Shown: piece by piece, positions 11,176 through 21,300 of the stretch
Layout: each line of letters begins with the position of its first letter
How positions within the stretch are numbered: position 1 is the first letter of the stretch
Notes under the pieces: generated by a model
What the model saw: the letters and a program-made list of their open reading frames with translations, nothing else
The model's database searches: none
Told to the model about the DNA's origin: nothing
Origin: Heligmosomoides polygyrus polygyrus
Lineage: Eukaryota; Nematoda; Chromadorea; Rhabditida; Heligmosomidae
Length of the DNA stretch: 64,000 bases
Direction: 5' to 3'
Assembly: GCA_947396885.1 (NCBI GenBank)
Contig: OX377206.1
Coordinates: 52,063,631-52,127,630, forward strand
Made by a program: the position numbers and the translations under genes

Positions 11176-12590
11176 TGGCGGTGTCCGTTCCTTCACGTGG
11201 TGCCACTGGAAACTGTTCGCTTTTGCGAACCGAGCTAATCACGGACACTCGAATGCAGGCGACAGTGACAGGCCCTAGTGACAGGCCGGCCTACGAACAG
11301 CCCATGTCACATCATACGGTTGATGGTGCTGAATGTTTCACGAGATAATGCTACGGCGTCCGCGGGAGCCGACGCGCACTCGCAGAGCCCGGCGAGTGTG
11401 GAAAGTATGCGAGGGTCCCTGATGCGAGGACGGCATCGGAGGGGGGGGGGGACTGAGCTAGTCCAAAAGTCCCGCAACGTAAGCAAGACCCGCGTCGCAA
11501 CGTTGAATGTGGGTACGTTGTCGGGCCGCTCCTTTGAGTTGGCAGAGGCACTGGAGCGGAGGAAGATTGACTTGTGTGCGGTGCAGGAGACGAGGTGGTC
11601 CTAATGCAAGTCGAGGGACATTATCCGTGGCTTCAAGGCCGTTTTGTGCGGCAGTCCCAGGACCACCAGTGGTGTTGGCATAATCGTCTCCGAACGGTTC
11701 CAAGACGCGATTGCAAGCGTGGAACGTTTCAATGACCGCTTGATGAAGGTCGTAATCGCTGCAGAACGGCGGCGGTATCATCTTTTCTCTGCATATGCTC
11801 TACAGACAGGCTGCTCTGAGCGAGCCAAGGATGAATTCTGGAGCCTGCTTGATGAGAAGACAGCAGAAGTGCCGTCACAAGACGTAATCATTCTCGCAGG
11901 TGACCTGAACGGACACGTAGGTGCTGCGAAAGACGGGTACGGCTGTCATAGTGGTCTCGGTTTTGGTTCACGTAACGCAGATGGTGAGCGCATCCTCGAG
12001 TATGCGGAGTCGCACGACCTCACCATCGTGAACACCAGATTCCTAAAACGTGAATCCCACCTTATCTCATTCTACAGCGGGAATTCTAAAACGCNNNNNN
12101 NNNNNNNNNNNNNNNNNNNNNNNNNNNNNNNNNNNNNNNNNNNNNNNNNNNNNNNNNNNNNNNNNNNNNNNNNNNNNNNNNNNNNNNNNNNNNNNNNNNN
12201 NNNNNNNNNNNNNNNNNNNNNNNNNNNNNNNNNNNNNNNNNNNNNNNNNNNNNNNNNNNNNNNNNNNNNNNNNNNNNNNNNNNNNNNNNNNNNNCAGAGG
12301 TTCGGTGTCACCCCGATATTTGAGAAGACGCGCGAAGCTCGTCGATGGTACGGCCACGTTCTTCGCGCAAGTAATGACACTGTCCGAAAGAATGGTCTTA
12401 AGCTTGATGTGCCCGGTTGGCGGCCACGAGGGCGACGAAAACAGCGGTGGCTTGATACGCTGCCTCAGGACTTGGAGGTGGCTAGATTGCACCCTGATCA
12501 GGCATTTCATCGGGAAAAGTGGCGCCAGCATTCCAGGAAAGCGGACCCCGCAACTAAGCGGGACAAACGCTGAAGAAGACGAAGAAGAAG
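11176..12590 (+). mobile_element. RTE-B LINE insertion with 19-bp target duplication, middle lost in gap
   Basis: The 5' end (TGGCGGTGTCCGTTCC) and 5' leader match the inverted 5' end of the copy at 58322-61291. The endonuclease-coding part spans about 11480-12090: VATLNVGTL, then AVQETRW followed by a premature stop at about 11602, then SAYALQTGC and AGDLNGHVG. After 200 N the sequence resumes in the reverse transcriptase C-terminus (RRWYGHVLRAS, KQRWLDTL, DPATKRDKR) and ends in a GAA-rich tail. In the longer copy these landmarks are about 1.9 kb apart, so the gap is either a placeholder for a larger missing piece or hides a deletion. Confidence 0.85.
12095..12294. other. Assembly gap (200 N)
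   Basis: Exactly 200 unknown bases, the usual arbitrary scaffold gap size, fall inside a multicopy LINE. Reading frames that cross it are not real evidence of a protein. Confidence 0.98.
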
Positions 12591-12609
12591 AATTAGCGAC
12601 AGTCAAGGG
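12591..12609. repeat. Right target-site duplication of RTE-B copy
   Basis: Exact repeat of 11157-11175. Confidence 0.9.
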
Positions 12610-12729
12610 CGGGAGGAGGCAGTCAGAGAGATCATTAAGAAGAGACAAGTAAGGGGGAATGAATAAAGGAGGAGTCGACGTCCAAAGTGCGTCAGGATTC
12701 AGGGGACGTGTCGTACATGTCAATCCGGA

Positions 12730-13845
12730 GACGTGTCACTGATCGATCAAGCAATCAATGCTATATCGACATTACCGATTTGCTTCAATAACCGATCGGG
12801 GTGGGAATTACGTGATCGTGATCAGGGGTGCACACACTTTCTGCGGATTAAATTTTTAACGAAATTTTTCAACGGAAATTTTTCGTTAAATTTCCGGTAA
12901 ATAGTCACATTTCGTTAAAAATACCACTAGTTGCTAAACATTATTTTACGTAAAAAGGCCAAGAAAACGTTATACGTTTAAACTTTAAGAGATTAACAAC
13001 TGAAGTTCAAGGAATGGAGTGTAACACTGCATTTTAAAATAAACAATTCAACATCAACCAACACAGAAAAATAAACGAGCCTTCAGCAACAAATTGTTTA
13101 CAGGGTGTGGAATAAGAACAGGTATGGAATTATCATTCAAAATGATCACCGACAATGTGCGACCAGGCAGGTACCCGGAGTTCTCCCTCTCCACCTCCTT
13201 AGTTCTTTTGTCCGACTGTTCTGCGAGCATATGCAATCTCGATGCGGACACCAGCCCATTAACCACAGAAAGAATTGATAAAAATACAATTAAAGGCCTA
13301 TCAGTGAAACGTTAACACGCTGTCGAACGCACGATTTCGAGTGCCTGGGACCACTCCATTTTTTGTAACATCGGGACCATGACACGACATCGTGTCACAT
13401 GGTCCAACACTGCCGAGAAGATGTGACACGTCGTCGACGTATTAACGTTTCGGAAAAGTAGCCTTCCTAATTTTTGATATTAGCGCTTTTCTAAAATTGT
13501 TTAAAATACGTCCAGCGGCCGAAAACACACTCTCCGTCTCGATTGGTCCAGGTGGCGAGCAAAATTATTCAAAAGAGCAAAGGCAAAAGACAAGCAACGC
13601 GAGGTGGGGATAGGCATATCTTACAGGGAGATTTGACGAGTATCTCTGAGGATTCGTTGACGTGCTGAGGGCTCAGCGAAGAACTTTCTAGCTCCAAAAT
13701 GCATTAAAGGATTAGGATAAAGGATGGCTTTACTCAATCACTATCCCCGCCACGCATTCTACTTCTACGGGATATCGTGGAGACGACCCGAAGGCGTGCT
13801 TGTACTCATGAGGAAGAAACGAAAAGTTTACAGTGCACAATCTGC
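12730..13845. other. No gene recognised; AT-rich repeats
   Basis: 12835-12930 repeats short TTTCGTTAAA words. 13050-13320 is a diverged relative of about 30440-30620. 13708-13800 begins with a GGATAAAGGAT-type run like the R6 repeats. I see no exon. Confidence 0.45.
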
Positions 13846-13849
13846 TTGA

Positions 13850-14830
13850 GACACTGCAGGCTTCTAGGTCACTTCAAAACAATCACTTCTGGAATTGCAG
13901 GCTGACTGACTGTTCAAGAACTTTTACGAAACTTACAATGCTTTCGCCTAACGGCAGCTAATGACAGACTGAAGACGAAATATTATATGTAAATCTGTAG
14001 CAAATCTGTCCTGTTCTCTATAAACGTTAAACATCACACTGTCAATTTTGTGCCCACAAAATTAGTTGCAGATAGCAAGGAGTAGGGCAGCCACAAGGCC
14101 GGCCTCATTTCTTTCTGGTGATTCACCCAACAGTGAGCTAGAAACAGGATAAGGATAAAGGGTAAGGGGTAGCGTTGCTCAATCCCTTTCGGAATGTGCC
14201 ATGATTCTACTTCGACGGGATGTCGAAGAATCGATTGCGTATTTGGCCATACATTGACTTGCGATGGCCAGCAGATGAACAAGTCAGCGCTGTATCCTTC
14301 CCAGACAAGTCTGGTACCAGTTCGTTTACCCCAGGCATAAAAGTCGTTGTTGGCATGGGCGGGAAGTCCGAACCAGGAACCTGGTATCGAGTGCACGCGA
14401 CGGCCGGCACCTCCTCCTAGTGCATTACACGCGCCCAACAGAAACAGATATTTCTTAATTGCGATGAACTTGTGAATATAACTATTTTACAGTCAACATA
14501 TTGATTAAAGGGTAAACTCTTAACAAAGATCGATCGACAACAGCCGGTCGATCTCCACTGCCTCATTTTTGTGAAGTCTGGCATACAGCCGACATCTCCA
14601 CCCAACTCCCACTCCAAATGGCCAACTCTTACTACAGCGTGAAGGACAGGTAGCGTTTGTAGCACGTTCGAATCATCATTTTCAGGTTTTTTTTCGCAGT
14701 TAAGAATTCCTACTCCTCCTCGGCTGCTTTGCACAGGTGCGGTAATAAAAGTGGACTGCTTGGCACCTCCTAAACAAGAATTTACTGTTATCCTTCCTTC
14801 TGTGTCCTTTATCATTTATCTTTATTCGTT
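13850..14830. repeat. R5-1 dispersed repeat
   Basis: Collinear with R5-2 at 29845-31330 (shared TCACTTCAAAAC, TTCGCCTAACGGCAGCTA, TATTATATGTAAATCTG, CATTTCTTTCTGGTGATTC). It is interrupted at 14152-14439 by an R6 repeat that R5-2 lacks at this site. Class unknown. Confidence 0.6.
14152..14439. mobile_element. R6: SINE-like short interspersed repeat with 8-bp target duplication
   Basis: AGAAACAG lies directly on both sides, and the uninterrupted R5-2 copy reads through a single AGAAACAG near 30130, which proves an insertion of about 290 bp. One end is a GGATAA repeat tail. The other end carries GGTTCGGACTTCC in the minus strand, resembling a Pol III B box. Partial copies lie near 13708-13800, 30690-30900 (inverted), 50030-50130 and 57771-58005. 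Confidence 0.6.
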
Positions 14831-14867
14831 TACAGCGAAAATAGTAGCTTCAAGAAGCTAACCTTGT

Positions 14868-15059
14868 GTACTCCAGTCAAAAATAGCTGCACTGAAGGGT
14901 TCCCCTGACCCCGAAAGATTCGCCATTTCTGCAGCGATGGGACGGACGAGTACGGAGAGGTTGCTGCTAAAATCATAGGGCCTAACCAGGCTGCGCAAAT
15001 TGAGAAGGACTAGGGTGGCGATCTGTATTTACAACGCCCGCACGCTCGCATCGGAAGCA
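14868..15059 (+). pseudogene. 5' fragment of an RTE-A LINE
   Basis: Matches the RTE-A leader and start of the first gene (38290-38480): GGACGAGTACGGAGAGG, GGGCCTAACCAGGCTGCGCA, then the endonuclease start CTGTATTTACAACGCCCGCA. It breaks off at 15059. A frameshift and a stop occur before the break. Confidence 0.8.
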
Positions 15060-15672
15060 GGGATGGGCGGAATTTCTGTTTTCTGATATTCTGGCCATTT
15101 TGGACAAATTTTTTCTGTTTTCTGGGAAGATGTTCAAAAATTGGCCAGAAAACAGGAAATTGAGCTGCGAACAAAATTATATCATGGAAATCCAACAAAA
15201 AGTATCCAAAAATTACCGTATAATTATGAATTTGGTTCTAAAATATGTTTCTAGAAAATTTTAAATTGAAAGCATGTGGCGTTTCTGGATGTGCTCTATA
15301 GAAATTGCGCCATACGCTCTTGAACTATGCGGCTTTGTTTGTTTAATTGGCTGTATAAGTGCTGCTGACATGGAGTGGCTTCGTATTCTTTTAAATTCCA
15401 ACACTATATTGCACCATCTACGAATACTTGCAACTTTATATTAAGGCAAAACCGGTGTTCTGAGCTAATTTAATTACCGATTAACTATCTGCTTGTCCTA
15501 TAGTAACTGAAGGTAGGATTATTCTCCACCTCCGGTTTAAAAACTAAAAACGGAGCCTTTTCTTTTCTAACTCTACTCGGCTTTTCGCTAAAAAACTAAA
15601 AAAATAGTAAGAGACCGGAAGGTTATGGTTACCTTTGATTTCGCTAATGTGCGGCAGTGATGCCCAAATTTT
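15060..15672. other. No gene recognised
   Basis: Starts with CTGTTTTCTG-rich sequence that has a diverged relative at 20515-20640; the rest is AT-rich and unassigned. Confidence 0.5.
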
Positions 15673-16868
15673 TTATGTATCACCTGTATCATTTGTCGTT
15701 TCGTAGGTCATCGAATTGCTCGAGCGAGCGCCAGCAGCGTCTCCATTTGTCCCTGTCGCGTGCCAGAGTGCTCCAATGGATCATCCTCGCTCGAGGGACA
15801 CGAAGAGCGTCATATCGGTCGTTCAGAGCTTTCGGGAAGAAGTCCGACTAACACGTTGTTGGGCGTCCTGGTGTTCTCTTGACATCCCGTGGAATCGAGT
15901 CTGTGACGGCTCTCGTCCAGTGGGGGTCTGCGAAGTGCATTACGTGGACGGTCCACCTAATTTTCAACGAATTGGCCCATGCGACAGCGTCCCTGGTCCT
16001 CAAACGTCGACGGCAGGGCACTCCGAGCATAGTCAACTCGGTTCCCCGCTCTGCCAATTTGATCCTGCTTTCGTATGGCTAAGGTCTCTAAGTCGTGTGT
16101 CAGGGCAGGAAAAACAGTGAAGCAGAGTAGGTGGGCACGGAGTCGGACGTTCTTCGTCTTCTTACGACTTCTTCGACGCTCTTGAAAGCTCCTCAAGCAG
16201 CTCGTTTCCTGTTGTCCAGCTCCGACACTAGGTCGTTGGGCATATTGACTTCGCACCTAGATTCACTAGCTGGAGCACTCGGTGTCTTTTTCGTCGATTC
16301 GGAATTGGGCATCAGAAACTTGTCCGTTTTTCATGAACATCGTCTTCGTAAGACTCAGCTGCGGTCCATCGTCCAAGTCCAGCTTTAGGACTTATGGTGG
16401 GCTTTGGGGAGATGGTACTCCCATGCTGAACCCTTCTCTTCACGTTGATGACGAGGACTTTATGCAGAGTGGTTAGATCTTGATCATGAATCCGCTGTGC
16501 AGCTCTCGAAGGACTCTAATGTACTGAGTAGGAACGCCCTGAGTGCGCAGGGCTTCGATAACCGCTTCAGTTTCGACGGAGTCGAATGCCCTCTTCACTC
16601 GATGAACGGAAGGCACGGCGGCAGCTTGTACTCTCGCAACACTTCGATGAGCTTCGTTATGGTGTGTATGTGGTCGATCGTGCTGAATCCTCTCCGAAAT
16701 TCTGTTTGTTCCCATGTGTGTCCTTCGTCCAGCGTTCGGCTGGTCCTATTGAGGATGGCTCCAGTGAACAGCTTGCAGACTGCGGACAGCAGGCAGATCG
16801 GGCGGTAGTTGCCATGCCGTGCACATCTCCCATCTTGTACAGTAAGACGGTCCTAATAGTCTTCCATT
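15673..16868 (-). pseudogene. 5'-truncated RTE-A LINE (reverse transcriptase part)
   Basis: Reverse-strand match to about 39900-41290 of RTE-A copy 1. It has the C-terminal blocks and the motif A neighbourhood ([15 protein letters not shown] around 16570, where the usual FIDLKKAFD is damaged), plus many indels. It begins at the tail (ATGTATCACCTGTATC in + orientation) and stops at 16868, equivalent to the start of the fingers region. The active-site FADD motif is not intact. Confidence 0.85.
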
Positions 16869-16927
16869 GAAATGTAATACGATGTGTTTGTGATGAGTAT
16901 TAATAATAATATGATGGAGAGGGTATA

Positions 16928-18010
16928 CAGTACCGTCGGTAAACGTTCGCCAAAACGAGGCCTGCGGTGGATTAATCCGCTGTTTCCACCGCTTCGCCAT
17001 AACTCTCTTCAAAGTCGCTTTTATTCAATGAAATGCACATTGTTGGAATCAGAATAACATGATCTACGCAGTGGCGTAAAAATCTTAACAAGGTTTCAAA
17101 ATTTTTGAGTTCGAGATGACCTAGATTAGTCGAGCCCGCAATTGTCTTGACCTGATCCACATTCGCACCCTGAGCCTCCCCTAATTGTGCCCCCTGGCAG
17201 GGATCGACTTGCCCAGTGGAATTTTAAAAATTTTAAACGCTGTCGAAAATATGTTTCATGCTAAAGGTTTTGCCTAATCATGGCGATCTATTTGATATCA
17301 AATTTGTATTGTTTGGCCCCATGTTCGTCATTCCATGCGTTCTCAACTGCCGGTTTTTCCACTTTCGCTAATTAATTGCGACCGCATCACTTTTGCTCTA
17401 GGGCTGAGTTTTGCTGAAGTTTTCGACTTTGAGGTGTGGATTACAACTACGGGTTTCAGGCTTAGTTTGATCAAAAGCAAGGTAGTAGTCAGCCGCCAAA
17501 TTGGCAGTGCATCAGTATCCCAGTACGTCCTGCAAAGGCTATTTTACGTGTGTAGGTCTGTGTCTCCACGAGGCGGGTCAGGATGAAAGCTGGATATGTG
17601 GTCAGACACCATGCAGAGATGCTGTCCCACAAAAACGATGGAGCTGGCAACTCACGTCTCGGAGTTTCGCTTCCTTGGAAAGGCAGTTTCCTTCAAATCC
17701 AACATTGAGACTTGACACTGACGCCCACCCAAACCCCGCAGATGAGCTCCTACCACTTAGCAAAGCCCATATTTGCGATATCTTTCGAAATTTTTTCACT
17801 CGAATTTAATCGAATTTATTACTTGAGACAGGTCCGATACTGGAGCCCACACTGTTGCCCTAATTGCAGTGACCTAACCTGCCCCTGCAAACATGTGTCC
17901 TTCGGACATACAATCGCTGCTTCTCTCCTCTCACTGCTCACATTAACCCAACGCATGGTCAGGATTGAGGTTCTAGAATCAAGGGAGGTCGTACTGTGAC
18001 TGCGTCAGGC
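16928..18010. mobile_element. R3-1: half of a TA-flanked long-inverted-repeat element
   Basis: Starts with CAGTACCGTCGGTAAACG directly after TA, exactly like R3-2 at 32278. It follows the R3-2 right arm (34297 inward to about 33140) for about 1.1 kb, then stops before the host exon at 18261. On the minus strand 17880-17980 retains a coding-like block (SERREAAIVCPKD) that is also conserved in R3-2. Confidence 0.65.
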
Positions 18011-18260
18011 GAGCTCACGGTGCCGCAGTCAAACCTTTTACTCAGCGGTGGAACAAGCAATGCGGTACTCACCCAATGCACACCTAGTTTACTTTGACAG
18101 ATCCTCTAGAACGAGTTTCCAAAGCAGCTAGGAGCTTACTGAACTACTGACTTGTGCTGCGGATGTCGCAACAAAACTTTGACAGAGTGGATGTTTAAGC
18201 GTTTAACACTATGTTTCTTTGAAAAAATCCGAATTTGAAAACTAGGTTTCGTTTAAACAG

Positions 18261-18371
18261 GGACTTCTCGACTCAGAGAACAGTGACGAACTCGACCGCG
18301 CCCTGAAGCGGATCGCGTCTTTGCAATCGCAGCTACGACACGTGAAGCCCGCCGAGCCTCCTTGGACCCAG
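18261..18371 (+). CDS. rhgf-1: RhoGEF exon E1 (linker)
   Basis: Acceptor TTTAAACAG and donor CAG|gtaaat bound 37 codons in phase 0, beginning [17 protein letters not shown] and ending EPPWTQ. Glu/Arg/Leu-rich helical composition suggests a coiled-coil linker upstream of the RGS-like domain. The exon is internal; the preceding exon is not visible in the window. Confidence 0.75.
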
Positions 18372-21300
18372 GTAAATTCCACTTACCTCTGCTACTCAAT
18401 ATTGATTCTTATTACTGTTTCCAAACTCGAGTTATTGACAGAAGAAACCAAGGTGGTATTTCAACTGTTTCTATGTACTATCTTGAACATTCTCGACGGA
18501 GATCTTTCTTATTACCCTACTCCTCCGGGCTCTATCTTGCGGAACGTCATTCGAGCGACAACGCCTTCAATGTTTTGTTTGCTTTGGAGAAAAATTCGGG
18601 CAAATTAGCTTCCTAGGTTTATATACATTCTTAAATTTTAAGCAGTAGACCGTGTCAAGTTTTCGCTGAATTATTTTTATAAGTATAGCTGAATGAAAGC
18701 GTTTGGATTCGATATTACCTTTTACAGACTCGAGCTCTAATGGATTGTGATAGGGACGATTGCGAGACGGAAAGTTTGTCGTCACGATATGTTGAGGTTC
18801 AATTTACTTGTTGCTGGATTGTGAAGCTATAGACCCCTAACCGTGCCACAACCGGAGCCCCTGAGGACATAGAGCGTCGACCAACCTTGCCAGCCGCAGT
18901 TTTGTGGCACCGCATTTTGTATTCTACTAAGCAGCGTATTCGCGAGTTCGAGTTTCCCCGGTGCAAAGCCGTGATCTCAGTTAAGCCTTCTTGTAAAAGA
19001 GCCTCACATTGCTCCGGCTTTCATAGGTGCCCTTTGACATTAGGATGCGTTTCTAGTCTCACTCGTCGTTCCACCTATTTTTTGTCCATTCATTTCGATA
19101 TTCCGGGATGCACAAAAGGCATTCTTCTGCAAACCTTCATTACCACTTTTACTTCCCTTTAGGTCAACAACTTTTTGGAGCGCTATGAAATTTTGTGCCC
19201 TACGTTTTTCCGGCAACATTTGTTGTTCAACATTCTTCGCTGGTCCGAAGTCCTTGAACAAATAGTGATCAGCAAATTAGCCAGAACTGCGGAAGTAAAG
19301 TCTTTGTACTCGTGAGGGGAAGTTTTGCAAGTAGAACATCGTTCGAGCGAGATACTGGAATAGATCTTACGTGGCTGTTCTCTTGCAATAAAGTGAGTTC
19401 TCCCAAGATATCTGTTTTTTATCTGAGAAGCGAACTGAATTTGAATGTGGCTTGTGATTTGCGCAGAAGCATTCTCATACTTGATTTTCTCTATCTTATA
19501 TAGGTTTCCTTTTCAATTCCAGGTCGACAGTCATGGTCCGTTTTCCAACTTGGCTGAACTGAAAACACACCCTGCTCACCTCGCTGTATTTATCAACTAC
19601 TTGTTATCAAATGCTAGTCCAAATAGCCTGGTGAGTTGGCATTGCCTTCGGCAAGGCGAAACCTTGAAGGTCTTATACGGTAGATGTTGAATGCCATGAA
19701 AAGCTTCCTTTGCGTCACTACCTCTTTTGCTGAATTGTCTTTGGAAAGCTTAGAATGCTAGAAGAAGCTCGTTTACAAAGCTTGACAGAGATGTGTACGT
19801 AGCAAGCAAAACTGTGTACGCTTTTGGTTTTTAAATACAACTTTAGGTAATCTTTATGAGGCTTCCTGAAATTAATGACCGTCTTGAAAACAATCAATGT
19901 CTGTAACAACTATTGTGCTGATGGGTCCCACGAGGAGTGGATGTTGCCCTCGATCAAACAACACCGGTAATGTAATGACGTAGAGCATTCCCGCCCGATC
20001 AGCAGTAGGTGCGGGTTCCAGTTCCGCCTGGCGCTAGAGTTTGATCTTAGCAAGACATCGTTGTAACTATTTTCTGTGTATAATAGGAGTGCATACGTAG
20101 GAGAAGATATCTTCCCCTACTATTATATTACATATTGAGCATGTCCGCACCTAAATATAAGGTATCATTTTGGAGCTACGACGCATTCCTTCATGTTGTT
20201 TCTTGAAGGTGTATCATACGCGCCTATCACTGAATTGATAAAGCAGTGATTTCGGATTAATTCCTGTCTCCATCTTAATAGGCTCGCAACCACTTCAACA
20301 CCGCTGAAAGACCGCAATGAAAGGAGGGGTAATACCAAGAGCTCACCTGGTATCCAGGGGCCGGATTCATCAACGACTTACATAACTGTAACAAAGAATT
20401 CACAGCGAAAAACTCAGATAACGCAGCCTATCAAGCGATATAGTGAACGATTCACAGCGAGTTTTCCGCTGGGAATTTTCTGTTAAAGTTATGTAAGTCG
20501 TTGATGAATCCCGCCACTGGGATGGTCGGAATCTCTATGTTCTGAGTTTCCGGTCATATTAGGGAGTTTTTCCTGTTTTCTGTTCTTTGGGAAAGTGACA
20601 TTGCCATAATTAGTCGGAAAGCAGAAACTTAAACATAGGTCTTTTACTATAGAAGTCCTACCACAGGAATTCAAGCCATACCGTAAAATTGCATTCTCTA
20701 CAGCAAAATGGATGGCATTAGAGTAAGGCTATCTCAAAGATGAAGGTTTTTATGATGTGTTACGGTTCAAATTCCTGGTTGAAGTTATCACGCCTTGCAA
20801 AACACGCACTCATCGTCTTCATTGGAGCGCGTTAGGCCCCGTTTATACTTCAACGCCGAGCGACGCGACGCCACGTATAGTGGCTATATTGATTTGGGCC
20901 CCTGTTATACTCCCGCGGGAGCTTCCGCGGATGGGCGGAAATCTCGTCGGGACCCCGCGCCGGGCCACTCGTCGCGGCCCGCCACGCCCGCCGTCCGCGG
21001 ATGGCCGCCGACAGACGACGAGAGGGGTGCTATACTTCCCGCCCGCGGGAGGGCAGCCGTCCGCGGTGCACTGCACCGCGGAAGGCTGTCGTCCCGCAGA
21101 GTTCGGCGCGGGAAACGCGCTCCGATGCGACGCTAGCCGCCCCTGGACGACGACGACCGTCCGCGGTGCACCGTCCATCCGCGGACGTCCCGCGGAAGCT
21201 CCCGCGGGAGTATAACAGGGGCCTTAGCGACGCGATCGATCAATTTGGCCACTTTACATGCCGTCGTGTCGCTCGGCGTCGGAAGTATAAACGGCGCCTT

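Noticed and set aside
11644..12573. 309-codon frame spanning the N run
   Set aside because: The frame passes through 200 unknown bases; only the flanking RTE-B parts are supported.
14868..16868. Single RTE-A with 5' inversion (14868-15059 plus, 15673-16868 minus)
   Set aside because: In twin priming the inverted 5' piece would lie beyond the 5' side (above 16868); here it lies past the 3' tail, so two separate fragments are more likely.
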